Origin: Gigaspora rosea
Lineage: Eukaryota; Glomeromycota; Glomeromycetes; Diversisporales; Gigasporaceae
Assembly (NCBI GenBank): GCA_003550325.1
Contig: QKWP01000500.1
Span: 227,748 to 291,747 of the forward strand
Length of the DNA stretch: 64,000 bases
Direction of reading: 5' to 3'
How positions within the stretch are numbered: the stretch's first letter is position 1; each line of letters starts with the position of its first letter. Shown piece after piece: positions 11,433 through 24,101 of this stretch. Below the pieces are notes generated by a model, which saw nothing but the letters and a program-made list of their open reading frames with translations, had not been told where the DNA came from and made no database searches. A program made the position numbers and the translations under genes.

Positions 11433-12860
11433 ATTTAAAAAAGAGTTCGGGAGATGGACAAGTGGCAATTCAGATATTGACAGCTTTATTCAACAAATAC
11501 AACTTGAAGTACAGTATGCTAAAGATATTATCGAATGGATACCTTTTGATAAATTTACAAATATAAAGTAGCTTGCTAAAGGAGGTTTTGGAATTGTTTT
11601 TAAGGCAATATGGACTGACGGGTATATTAACTATTGGTATTCTAAGAATTCTAAATGGATAAGAAGCCCACAAATAAGTGTTTGCTTAAAAAGTCTAAAT
11701 GATTCTAAAGAAGACATAAAAAGTGAATTTTTAAATGAGGTAAATATTATAAATATATCTCAAATATTTAATTAATATAGATTTGTTTATTATAATTAAT
11801 ATTTTAGGTTGAAAATCAACATAAACTTGGGGGTAGGTCAGCAATTGCAATTTATGGAATAACTAGGAACCCAGATGATGGTAATTATTTGATGGTTATG
11901 CAATATGCAAAACAAGGAAGTCTCCGAAAATTATTAGATAATAAATGTAACGATTTAAGTTGGCATCATAAAATATTTATCTTATTTTACATAGCTGAAG
12001 GGCTTGTTGCAACCCATAATGCCAATTTAGTGCATAAAGATTTTCATTCTGGAAATATAGTAAATGAAGACATGTACAACTCTTATATTACTGATTTTGG
12101 ATTATGTAAGCCAGTGTCTAAAGATTCAGACTCTAAAGAGATTTTTGGTGTACTTCCTTATATTGCGCCAGAGGTGCTGTATGGAGAAAAATATACTATG
12201 AAATCCGATATTTATTCTTTTGGAATAATTATGTCAGAAGTTTTTACTGGATATCCTCCATATCATGATATTCCACATGATTTTAGCCTAGCAACACAAA
12301 TTTGTCTAGGTCATAGACCCGAAATCAGGTGTGATGTTCCGCAATCACTTTTGGATTTGATGAATAAATGCTTAGATGCTGAACCTCAAAGCAGACCAAC
12401 TGCTGAAACGTTAATAGATATGCTGCGTCAATTTTATGTTGATTTGGAAAATAAAAAAACAAACCTATACAAACAAGTTGAAGAAATTAAAAACTTAGGC
12501 AAAATTTCTTCAAAACATGATCAAGCAAATCAAACAAAATCGACTCGATTTAATTATCAAACACACAAACAAGATATTTATACAAGTCGGTTTTTGAATT
12601 TTCAAAAACTTCCTAAACCAGTAAATGCAGGTGAGCATATTATTTCTCAGAACATTGGACTTAAATTTATATTTTAGTATGCAGTGACTCTGTATAATAA
12701 ATAGTTCAAGAATTAAATTGTTTCGGAATTTTTTGTTTTTTTTTTTGCATTGAATATCTTTTTTAATATGAGTCACAAGAAGTTAGACTGACTAAATTTT
12801 AAATTTATTTTTCTAGCAATAAGTCATTCTATTGAGCTTAATGAAGTTCCCGATATATAA
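11433..12860 (+). pseudogene. Protein kinase (Rhizophagus-type TKL-like), 5'-truncated with internal stop
   Basis: The reading runs from RWTSGNSDIDSFIQ through the Gly loop AKGGFGIVFKA, VCLKS (the Lys position), FLNEV, LVHKDFHSGNIV (catalytic loop, HKD for HRD), ITDFGLCKP (DFG), IAPEVLYGEKY (APE) and DIYSFGIIMSEV. All catalytic positions are present, so it was once an active Ser/Thr-type kinase. Introns: 11740-11807, and probably 12631-12816 (donor GTGAGC, acceptor TTCTAG); the last exon ends SIELNEVPDI then TAA. Defects: TAG at 11569-11571 just before the Gly loop, and the upstream cysteine-rich leader usual in this family is replaced by satellite. The start is placed at a likely exon acceptor. 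If splicing at 12631 is skipped, a TAG at 12675-12677 would end it instead. Confidence 0.8.
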
Positions 12861-13906
12861 TTAGCTAAATTTTCTATATTGCCCTGCTTTGATAAAGGCT
12901 AAAAAAAAAATGTTTTATAACATTTAAAAATAAAATAAATCATTAGTAAACAATCTGCCAAAAGATGATTTTATAAGTAGATTTGAATTTTAAACTTTTG
13001 GTATCATGATATTTTATCATAATTTGATATATAATTTATACAATCATTAACTTTTAAAAGATGTTTAACTATTTATTGTCAAGAAATCTTTAAAGGTATT
13101 ATAAATAAATGCTACTAATACCAGTATTAAATTTAAATTTTATAATTTTTTTTAGAAAAAAGGTATTTCTGCACTTTTTGATTACATGCTTCTTAAATAA
13201 AGTGTATTATATTATAGAAAAATTGAAGTATTGCATTATATTGCTCAATTTTAAGTTGAGTATTTGGAACATATATCATAGTATTGCTATTATTTTACAA
13301 TAATAATTTACTAGATAAATGCATAGCATTGTTTGTCTGGAGCTAAATGTTTACATAAATATAATAATTAAAAAGTTTGCTATTTATTACTATATAGTAT
13401 TATATTTATATAATTTTAGTATAAATTTTAAATATTAGTATTAGAAAAATATCATAAAAATATTAAGAATAGTACAAATTTTATCGAACCAATCAAATCT
13501 GTAGTATTAATTTTATTAGAAAAACTTTCTCAATTCTTAAAAAGGAGTTATTTTTATTATTATAACTCATTATTATAACTTGTTATTTTATCTTCTTATT
13601 ATAACTCATTATTATTTGATATTTTTAAGTAATGTTATATAAAACCAACTTTTTTCTATTTGTAAGCCTTTTATATATTATTTAAACAATATTCTATTTA
13701 TATTTTATATATTTTAATTTAACTTATTCTTTATTATATTATACTATTATATATATGGGGTTATATACATATATCCTAGAGTACAATGTACCTGTATCAT
13801 ATTATATTAATAATACATATATATCATATATAACATTTTTATTTTAATTACTGAATTATAATACTGTAATAAAACTATTTATTTATTTATTTATTTATTT
13901 TTAACA
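12861..13906. other. AT-rich non-coding stretch
   Basis: No gene. Contains a (TTTA)n tract at about 13875-13900 and long AT-alternating runs near 13670-13830. Open frames here are short and of low complexity. Confidence 0.5.
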
Positions 13907-13919
13907 AACCTAATTCCTT

Positions 13920-14088
13920 GGTTTAGGCCACAGATAAGTACTAGGTTTATTTTTGTTTATCTAGCTATATGTCTGAGTTCTTTTTCTTAGCATTAGATTT
14001 AAATAATGAAATTTTTTTCAACTAAAAAGTTTCTATTAAATTTAATAAAGATAAGAGCAAGGTCTCACCATTAAAATTAAAAAAAAAA
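13920..14088 (+). mobile_element. 5'-truncated LINE tail with 13-bp TSD
   Basis: Flanked by direct repeats AACCTAATTCCTT (13907-13919 and 14089-14101). It ends with AATAAAGATAAGAGCAAGG, TCTCACC and an A-rich tail, the hallmarks of target-primed reverse transcription. The 3' end matches the insert at 15059-15186 (opposite strand) and resembles the 3' end of the LINE at 60.4 kb. Confidence 0.75.
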
Positions 14089-14101
14089 AACCTAATTCCT
14101 T

Positions 14102-15042
14102 TTGTCCATTTTAGACATAGTCCTAAGCTTAACTCTACTTCTAACTATAAACCACCTGATCACTAAATAAAAACCACTTCTAACCACCTGATACCTAACT
14201 CTAACCCTATATCTAACTAAAAACTACCCAATCCCTAACTCTAAAACTAATTATAAAACCCATTTCTGTCTGCTCAATCCCATTTTTAGTCTAGCTTTAT
14301 CCAAATCAATTACTAACTAAATTAAGTTCTATTCCTTACCCACTATGCAGTTAGTATTCAGAATTCCTTTTTAGTCAGTTATCTTTATTTTGTTCTACCT
14401 TTTTTGTTATTCCTTTAGCGGCCGTGATTGTTGAACAAATAGAAAAAAATCTATTAGTAATCCTAGCTAGAAAAAATTGAATAATTTGTCTTTGGAATTA
14501 ATTGTTAGTACTAGCGAGAAAACAATTACCATGCTGAAAGTGGGAGTACAAGTAATAATACTGAAAAAAGAGTCAAGTAAAGAAAGTGAAAGACAATATA
14601 GCAGCCTGGTGATATAGGCTTGTTTTAACTGCTACTCAACCAAAGAACAAGAATACTTGCAAGATTATAGCTATCTATGAGACATTTAAGAAAAATGGAG
14701 AGACTGACTACCAACTAATAAAAGCTGAATTAATTGACTATTACATAAAAATTATTTCATTCGCATTAATAATTTGATTCAAGTTCACGATCAAAAACAT
14801 AAATACTTACAGATGTAGTCCATTTCGTTTGTATTGATCTCATTCAGCTTGTGCCAATATATATAAAAATTAGTGAAATCAAAAATAGCAAAACAAGTTC
14901 AAAATCAAAAACCTCAATACTTACTAGAACTAAAATTCTAAAAATCATTTCGTTATATTAATTGTTTCATCCAATTTGTATATTAATTATTGGAATAAAA
15001 AATGTCAAAACAAATTCAAAATCAAAAACCTAAATGTTTACC
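14102..15042. repeat. Telomere-like degenerate tract and ~120-bp tandem units
   Basis: 14140-14270 is rich in CCTAACTCTAACCCTA-like words. From about 14770 a diverged tandem unit of about 120 bp repeats (landmarks TTCAAAATCAAAAACCTAAAT and ATCATTTCGTTATATTAAT) in two to three copies, continuing past the LINE-tail insertion to about 15250. No coding region recognised. Confidence 0.45.
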
Positions 15043-15058
15043 ACTACAGAATATTCTT

Positions 15059-15186
15059 TTTTTTTTTTAAAAATGTTAAGGTGAGACCTTGCTTTTATCT
15101 TTATTAAATTTAATAGAAACTTTTTACAATACTGAAAAAAATTTCATTTTTTTTAAATCTAATGCTAAGAATAAAAACTTAGACAT
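15059..15186 (-). mobile_element. 5'-truncated LINE tail with 16-bp TSD
   Basis: Flanked by direct repeats ACTACAGAATATTCTT (15043-15058 and 15187-15202). The poly-T side is at the left, followed by TTAAGGTGAGACCTTGCTTT, so the element lies on the minus strand with its A-tail at 15059. It forms an inverted pair with 13920-14088, shares ~90 bp with it, and interrupts the local ~120-bp tandem unit. Confidence 0.8.
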
Positions 15187-15202
15187 ACTACAGAATATTC
15201 TT

Positions 15203-16407
15203 CAAATCATTTGTCGCAATAATTATTTTATTCAGCTTGTACCAGTATATCTGAAGTTGGCACCTGCCTGAAGTTGTAATTTCAGGTGCCTGAATTTGTA
15301 CCTGACTGAAATTAGCTCTTAAAATTAGATAAGCCAGCTAGCATTTTAAGCAGGTTTAATTCAAGCACCTGAAATTGCAGCTTTAGGCGAGTTCCAACTT
15401 TAGACATTCATAATACTATCAGCTGGCTTTTCTCTTTCTGATTTACTAGTAAAGCGCAAAAAATTAGTGTGATATTTTTGCTAAACAAATTAACTTTAAA
15501 GAATCTGAAAAGTCATTAGTAAGTTCATCAATAACCAACAATACAACAACAAAATTCACACTAACCTGCAGTAACAAATTTCATATCCGGGCAATATAAA
15601 AATGAAAAATGACATGTAGAACTACAAACTTTTACAGACTAAACTCAACATAGAAGAGCCAAAAGCAGCAAAATCTAATGTAGAAACAACAATGAAATTA
15701 CGCTGATGAAAACTCTAGTAAAACAATGATATGGCACTACTACAAGTGATGAAATTAACTTCTACAGCAAAACCGGTAACAACAGCACCTACGCAATAAT
15801 ATGGAATTGTCTAAATAATGATGGCACCTATACAACAACACAGAACCACTCAAATGACGAAACCCTCAAAAACACCTATATGGCGATGGCACATAAAGCA
15901 ACAAATTTACACCAAGACTCCAATAACACAACAATACAAAACAACTATAAAACTGGCTATTTCAGTGATGAAGATATATTTAGTGATTCTAGTCGAAATT
16001 AAAAAAATTGGCTAGGCCGATTCTTTGACCTGGCCGATCGATTTTTTCTAAAATCAGCTAGCCAATTTTATAAGTTCTCAACCTTGCGCATTGTAAAAGA
16101 ATTGATTAAATGTAAGCCAACAGTACTTTAACAGTACTTTGATAGTGGCTTAGTGATTTTACATAAGATTTATTAGAAAAAAAGCTAACAGCACTTCAAT
16201 AGTACTTCGACAGCACTTTAACAGTGGCTTAAAAATAGACTATGTCTTTAGCAAAAATCATTGACATATGTTTGTGAAATTTTTTTTCAAGAACGTACGT
16301 ACGTACTCAATACTGCTGTAAATCAAAAAACTTACAATTGACTTATTATAGCAAATACAAGAATGATCAAGAGTTAAGTAGTGCGCATTTAAATTTTTAA
16401 CCACTTT
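15203..16407. other. Unrecognised sequence with short repeats
   Basis: No gene is supported. 15255-15300 has repeated palindromic CAGGTGCCTGAA-like words. 15540-15960 is A/C-rich and could be very old coding sequence, but no family is visible. 16110-16230 repeats ACAGTACTTT / AGTGGCTTA words. Confidence 0.35.
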
Positions 16408-16741
16408 TTAAGGGTAGGGTGTACAAATTTATATGATGTCAATGATTTACATGTAAACATCATATGATCTGACCAATCAATTCTTTGTACAACCTACAAA
16501 AATCATATAGCATCCTACAAAAATTCAATTATATGTAAAGTTGATTTTTTTTAAAGCAATGAATATTGTGCAACTTCATTATTATAAACAAACTATTTAA
16601 AACTAACTATTGTATAAATTTTATACAAATTGGTCAAAATCTTAAAAAAATTTATCAGAAGCATTTTTTTATTTTCTATATAAAAATCCAATATACCACG
16701 TAGATCATATGAAAAATAATCTACGTTTACCCTACCCTTAA
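16408..16741. mobile_element. TTAA-flanked MITE (piggyBac-like)
   Basis: TTAA at 16408-16411 and 16738-16741 immediately flanks inverted GGGTAGGGT / ACCCTACCC ends (16412-16420, 16729-16737). The 326-bp interior is AT-rich and non-coding. A TTAA target duplication is the piggyBac signature; assignment to that superfamily is inference. Confidence 0.65.
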
Positions 16742-18571
16742 TACATATAAGACTATATTTAATAAATTATTAAATTGCTAAATTTGTGCATATTAATGCA
16801 GTATTACAAATAGTGTTTCGATCCATCTGGATTTAATCAAATATTTGAATCATTGTTTTTTTGAATTGGTCAAAGAACTTAAATAACGGATAAGGATGCA
16901 CCCAAAACTAACTTTAAATAATCTAGCGTAGTTCAATCCGGATTTGATTGAATTTGAATACCTGTCTAAAATATAATCGAAATGCTAGTTACAAATAATG
17001 AATGTAAAAGAAAATTTATTTAAACTATAATTCATTTAAAATTTTTTCGACTAAGCCGACTAAGCTGACAATATTTCATCGACTTGGCTGGTCAAAAAAT
17101 TTTGATCGACTAGGATCACTAGATATATTTGTAAGCATCTAAGATAAACAAAAATGTTAGCTTAAAAAAAAACAATAATAATCAAATGATAATTATTATT
17201 TATATATCCTATGATTGTTATATTATACAAAAACGCAGGTATAAAATTTTTAATATACCTTTAGGATACATAAATATTAATTCTATATATATATATTTTT
17301 CTTTTCTATTATTTATTTTCAATTTTTTTTACAGTTTTTTTTTTACAAAATTTAAATTACTATAAATAATCAACAGGCTCTTTTTAACAAAATTTGTAAA
17401 AAATTAGTATATGCCTTTTCTAAAAAATTTTTAACCAGTATCTGTTCCTATGCCTATAATCTATTTATGGAAAAAATGCTATTATTAAATATATAAATTA
17501 TATAAAGAAGCTCAAAAACAAAAGGACCATACAAAAATACTTGCCTACTCTTATCATTTGGGTCTTTAGTATTGGCTTGCCTTAACCAAACAAAAGTTCA
17601 TATCAATTCAAAAAGCAAAAAGGCTTGGATTAGAACTTATCATTTATTTAAAACTGTTAGATATAACAAAATTTATCAATCTCAAAAATTAAAACTTAAA
17701 TATATATATTATTTAGATAAAGAAACTTTTAGAAAAATTATTAAACCATTTTTAGAAATAGTTAAATTTTTTTCTTTTTTATTTCTTTAAAAATATTATG
17801 AACATTTATGTTTGGATTTAATGGCTTGGATCAATGGATGTTTTATTTTTTAAATTTTTTTAATTTTTATTTTATATTTTCTTTTTTATATAGTGCACCA
17901 AGTCACTTCACATCAAATGCACCAAATTTGGGTATATATAAATGCTTTTTAGCCAATCAGAATGCATTATATACTAATTCTGATTGGATAAAAAAATATA
18001 AAAAAAATTTTTTTAATTTTTTTATAGCAAATGCCAAAATTTTGAAAGCATAATAGCTTTAAACACATGCTATATAACTTTATAAACTTTTTTAAATATT
18101 CTAACCAATAATTTGAATAGTCTAATAAAAAACAATAGTTTTATCGGTTACATTTTTAAAAAATATTTAAAACTTAAGATTTTATAGATTTATTAAAATA
18201 TATGTGATTTTTGATAAGAATTGACTTGGCACACCATATTTAAAAAACTTGAGCCCTATTTATTTTATTTCTCTTAATTCATTATTATATTCTTGGTTAA
18301 CTATTTTTATTCAGATTTTTTTATTTATTATTTGATTTTATTTGTTAGTACTCTGATCAAGTATCATCTTTCTATTTATTAATTTCTTTCAATTATTGTT
18401 TTTATTTTTAAATAACTTTAAATTTTTGCTTAATACTTTTTACCAAATTAATTTGCACTTTTGACTTATTTTTGATTAAAATCTTTTATTTTATTAATTT
18501 TGCTTTTTCTTTTTATCAAAAATTTTTTTTAACAATAGAATATATTCAATTTTATTTTTTAATCACTTTTA
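16742..18571. other. AT-rich stretch with one unassigned open frame
   Basis: A 72-codon plus-strand frame at 17572-17790 (starts MACLNQTKVH, Lys/Tyr-rich) is less repetitive than its surroundings and might be an old coding remnant; no family is recognised. The rest, including 17800-18570, is low-complexity A/T sequence with no gene seen. Confidence 0.3.
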
Positions 18572-19769
18572 ATTATTGTCATGATTATTATGAAATTGGA
18601 TTATCGTGAAATCCACGTAATCCGTAACTGACTCGTAACCATGCACTGATTCAAATTCGGGCCATAATCAACCTGTTGATAAAATTAGATTGTGTAACTT
18701 GATTATCAAAAAAAACAATCGAATCATTTTTTTTTCTTCTAAAAACAACAAGAAAAATCACCCAAGAAAAACACACCCACACACCTACCCATGAAAAACA
18801 ATATCCATCCAAGAAAAGACAGCACCCACCACTCACCCAAGAAAAGCAATGCCCATCACCCATCCAAGAAAACAACGCCTACCGCCCGCTTAGAAAAAAA
18901 ATCTTTGTTTTTTTTTTTTACATGGCGCCAAATATCAAAATTCCTGAGACAGTAGAAGAGTATTAGGCGATAGTTGAATATATTCATTCAGGAACTTTCC
19001 CGGATAGCATTCTAAAGAGCCCTATTACCCCCACCGTACGTTCCAACTTCATTCGCTGCTGCAAGAATTTTAAAGTCAACGAAAATAGAGTTCTTTATGC
19101 TAAGCCTGTAGTAAAGAATGGTGTAGTTAAGTTCGAAAAACGCCGTGTAGTCCCCAAATATGATGTAGAAATGCGTGCTTTAATTTTGGAACATTTTCAC
19201 AACCAAGCAAATCACCGTGAATATCATAAAACTTTTTTAGCGATTTTAGAAAAGCATATCGGGATTGCCCAAGAAGAGGTGAAACTATACATAAACGAAT
19301 GTTCTACCTGTGCTATAAACACCTCTATCAAAGAAAAACTGACATAGTATTTGTAGTGGCCTTGGGCCCTTGGGAGCATATACAAATCGATTTAGTCGAT
19401 TTTCGCGATTTTGCTAAAGAGAACGAAGGTTTTTCGTGGCTGCTTACGTGTGTCTGCGTGTTCTCTAAATTTCTTGTCGCAGTCCAGATGAAAAATAAGG
19501 AAGCAGGAACAGTCACGGTACACCTTCTTAAGGATATTTTCAAGATCCTTGGCCTCCCTACAACCCTTCAAAGTGATAATGGTAAGGAATTTGTTGCAAA
19601 TATAATCACACAAATTTGTAGGGCTATGAACATTAAAATTAAGCACGGTCGGCCTCGGCATCCAGTCACAAAGACAAATTGAGCGGCTTAATCAGACTGT
19701 GGGTCGTGGTTTCACGAAGCTACTTTGGGATCAAACAATCAGCTGCAAAGAAAAGACTGGATTAATGTA

Positions 19770-19931
19770 CAGTCAACCCTCCATAAATGCAACTCGTAGG
19801 GACAAGTCTACAATGTGCATTTAGGGAGGTTTGCATTTAGAGAGAGCTAATAACATTTTACGGAATAGAAAAAAACGTGCATTTAGAGAGGTATTGCATT
19901 TATGGAGGTTGCATTTATGGAGGGTTGACTG
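19770..19931. mobile_element. Pogo/Tigger-like MITE inside the integrase
   Basis: Perfect inverted ends beginning CAGTCAACCCTCCATAAATG (about 24 bp) with TA duplications at 19768-19769 and 19932-19933. The terminal word GCATTTATGGAGG is repeated subterminally, as seen where a transposase binds. Removing the element plus one TA rejoins the integrase frame exactly (DWIN then VIDIFVTSYN), so this is a clean, relatively recent insertion. CAGT ends and TA target suggest the pogo branch of Tc1/mariner. Confidence 0.85.
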
Positions 19932-20084
19932 TAATCGACATATTCGTTACGTCATATAATTTGACAGTGCACACGGCGCATAGCCGTACGCCATATGAAG
20001 TACTTTTTGGTTGGAAAATGAATGTGTCTACGATACCCCTAGCACAACCGGTTTGTTTACGTTCCTTGTTAAGATAGAATTAGG

Positions 20085-20204
20085 AAGTTAAAAACAAGTA
20101 GGGTTAGGGTTAGAACGAGTAGGGTTAGGGTTAGAACTAGTAGGGTTAGGGTTAGAACTAGTAGGTTTAGGGTTAGAACAAGTAGGGTTAGAGTTGACTA
20201 TATT
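20085..20204 (+). repeat. 23-bp minisatellite containing TTAGGG
   Basis: Five tandem copies of AACnAGTAGGGTTAGGGTTAG with one or two substitutions each. It lies in the integrase gene downstream of the catalytic core, in a segment not expected in the protein. Confidence 0.85.
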
Positions 20205-20220
20205 TTTGTGAAATAACATG

Positions 20221-20278
20221 CAGGGGCGTAATTTCGAATTTTGGCCTTCGCCCAAAATTCAAAATAATGCCCTTGCAC
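20221..20278. repeat. Short hairpin element
   Basis: Arms of ~25 bp (GCAGGGGCGTAATTTC and GAATTTTGG paired with CCCAAAATTC and GCCCTTGC) around a ~6-base loop. Together with the preceding minisatellite it fills the gap between two integrase coding blocks. Confidence 0.6.
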
Positions 20279-20808
20279 ATTATTCCGATTAGATTTTAGA
20301 TTTTTTTTCTTTAAATTAGCTTTTAAAATTAACATACTAAATGATTATTTCTCTTTTTTTCTAATAGATAAATTAGAAGAAGTCACAACCACTGAGACCA
20401 CCACTATCGAAACCACCACTACCGAACCCACCACTACCGAACCCACCACTACCGAACCCACCACTACTGAACCCACCACTTCCCAGGCTGCTGCTGTGGA
20501 AAACCGTATTTTATGAATGCTGGAGTTCCAGGAATCCATAAACAAATCACTTGAAAAATATTATGCAAGGATATATCAGCAAGGAAGTGTATATAGAAAA
20601 AAAACAGCAAATAACATGATTGAAGCCAGGGCTACAATTGCCATTGCGCCAGACCACTATATGAATCCGCAAACTAGAAAAAGAAAGCTACAACTAAAGC
20701 TGCTAGTGAAACTAAACTGTAATGGTGCACCAATTTTCACCAATCACCAATCACCAATAAGCATTGGTAAAACTGGTGAAACTGGTGATACTTGTGAAAC
20801 TGGTGTTA

Positions 20809-21477
<669 letters not shown>

Positions 21478-21483
21478 TAGTAA

Positions 21484-21918
21484 GGGAAGTGCAGTAAATT
21501 ATGTGATTCAGGTTTACATAGGTCCTGACCCCCCCAGTGATAGGACTATTGACCAATCAAATTTTATTATATTTAAAAAAAATTCAAAAACGTCTTTGAC
21601 CTGAAAATAAGTTACCACATAATCGACAAAAGTCGCTACATAGTAAAGTCTAAATTTTACTAAGCAAATCGAAAAAAATCGATTAAGTAACCTTATTTAG
21701 CAGATCAAAATACACTTACCACAAAATTTTCATGAGATTGAAGAATTTTTTATTAATTGACTTTTGATTTTTACGTTCGACGGAAAAATAAAATTTTTTA
21801 AAAAAAAATATTTGATGAACACTTCAATATCATTGGCTATTTAGACTATATATATATATAGGACATGATAGATGGTGGACCCCCCTCCTAGGAAATTACA
21901 TTATTTACTGCACTTCTC
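21484..21918. mobile_element. Harbinger-like MITE in the minisatellite (435 bp)
   Basis: Ends GGGAAGTGCAGTAAAT and, reverse-complemented, GAGAAGTGCAGTAAAT. TSD TAA (21481-21483, 21919-21921). Non-coding. Its TIRs differ from those of the neighbouring 535-bp element, so it is a separate family. Confidence 0.8.
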
Positions 21919-22148
21919 TAAAACCAGTAATACTAGCAATACTGGTGATGCGATAATACTAGTGATGCCAGTGATAATGCTAGTGAAAATGGTGGTACTG
22001 GTAAAATTAGCAATACCGTAATACTAATAATACTGATAATAAAATTTAAATCTTGTAATTTTGAGCAGTTTATTACAAATAAATTTCAAAATTATACATT
22101 TTAATTAAAAAAATTATTTAAATGAAGTTATTTTTTTGAAAAATTTTA

Positions 22149-22398
<250 letters not shown>

Positions 22399-22543
22399 TA
22401 GTTTCACTTGCCAACCGACCTTTTCCTAGCGAGGAGTGTTTAAATCACTCGCATCCAACAATCGAACAGCTGTTGTTGAAATGAATGGCGAAGATATTTG
22501 TGTCCCCGTCAAGTGAGTTAAGGTCGTACAAAATAAGTCATAA

Positions 22544-23070
22544 GTGGGTGGATGGGTGGGCGAAGCTTTTTTTTTAATTTTTTTTTTTTTTTAAAAAAAA
22601 AAAAATCTAAAAAAAAACGGGTTTTTGAGGTGGGATATTTTCTAGAAAAAAAAAACAAAAACAAAAAAAAAACGGTTACTTTGAGGTGGGAGTTTTCTAG
22701 AAAAAAAAACAAAGTATATCGGGTATTTTTAGAATATCTTTTAGAACATCTTTTTTTTTTTTTTTTGTAAGCCAACTTTGGATTCAATAAAATTCAAGTT
22801 TCTACTTATCCTGATTACATAGTCATGTTGGTGGTCATGTTTCTGCATTTAAAAAAAAAAAAAAATATCAAAATGAGCACCTGAAAAAGTTCCAAACCGT
22901 AAAGCTAAAAAAAAAAAAAATCAAAACAAGCCTAAGTCCAAGCTAAAAAAGAAAAAAAAAACGAACAAGCACTCGAAGTCTAAGTCCCAAACCCTAACAC
23001 TAATACTAACAAACAGCAAGTTCCAAACCCACCCTAACCCTAACAGCTCGGCGACATAGTTTTAGATCGG
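22544..23070. other. 3' region of the Ginger-like element
   Basis: Homopolymer-rich. 22577-22610 is an oligo-T/oligo-A foldback. A unit of about 60 bp (GAGGTGGGA, TTTTCTAGAAAAAAAA) is repeated at 22627 and 22682. A few CCCTAAC words lie at 22990-23045. No gene. Confidence 0.6.
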
Positions 23071-23157
23071 AATTTGGATCAGTGCACAGTTATGGGTCGA
23101 TTACGGATCACGTGGATTTCACGATAATCCGATTTCACGATAATCTGCGACAATTAT

Positions 23158-24093
23158 TTATAAAAAAAGAAATAATATATATATATATACAAAAAAAAAA
23201 TTTTTTTATCATTATCAATTACAATGATTTCTTTTTTATTATCTTCATTTTCATTTTCTATTTCTTCTTCTCCATATTCTTCTTCTTCTTTTTCATTTCC
23301 TTTTTCTCTTTTCTTTCATCTTCTATTACTTCATTTTCTTCCTTATTATTTTTCTTTTTTTTCCTTTTTCCTACTTAAGAACAAGCGGATATTGATGTGA
23401 GTATGTTAATTTATTGTCATATTTTCTTAATTGCTTCTTCATGCCCGCTAATTCTTTCTTTAATCTAATAAAAAAAAAAGTTTTTTTTATTATCATTAAA
23501 TTATTAATTTTTTTTATTTACCTTTTAATCTTATTTTTATTTCTCTCTTCTTCAATTTTTTTATCTTTTTCCTTTTCTATTGCTTTCTCAATTAAATTAT
23601 ATATTCGTTCTCACTCATGAACTGATAGATATCAATACAAATACATTAATCTATTGATACAATTTTTCAATTGTTTCTTTATAACTAACAATTCTTTCTC
23701 TATTATTATTATTTTTAAATTTATTAATTTTTTTATTTTTTACCTTTCTATCTCAATATTATTATTGTCATTATTATTATTATTGTTATTATTATTATTA
23801 TTATCATTATTTTTTTTATTCCAACAAGCAATATGACAATTGTAATGGTTATGACAGTATGAATAACTCATGATAAAAAAAAAAGCTTAGAAAATTTGGG
23901 TAAAAGTGAAAGTGTATGCAATGTAATATATAGCCCATAATATACCAAGTAAGATTAATTCATATTGACAAGTATGACAATCTGATTGGCCAAATTTTAT
24001 CTGAAATTTGATAAACAAAAGGAGTACATTAAAAAAATTTGTTGTGGTTACTCTAGTTAGTAATGTGTATGACTTGTGATAGTTGCACATTCA
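23158..24093. other. T-rich low-complexity region
   Basis: Long TTC/TTA/ATT tracts on the plus strand (23215-23830), including (ATT)n at 23760-23810. Hydrophobic open frames here are composition artefacts. Nothing else seen. Confidence 0.6.
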
Positions 24094-24101
24094 ATTCCTG
24101 C

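Noticed and set aside
22518..22787. Lys/Phe-rich proteins on both strands
   Set aside because: Oligo-A/oligo-T foldback sequence translated; pure composition effect.
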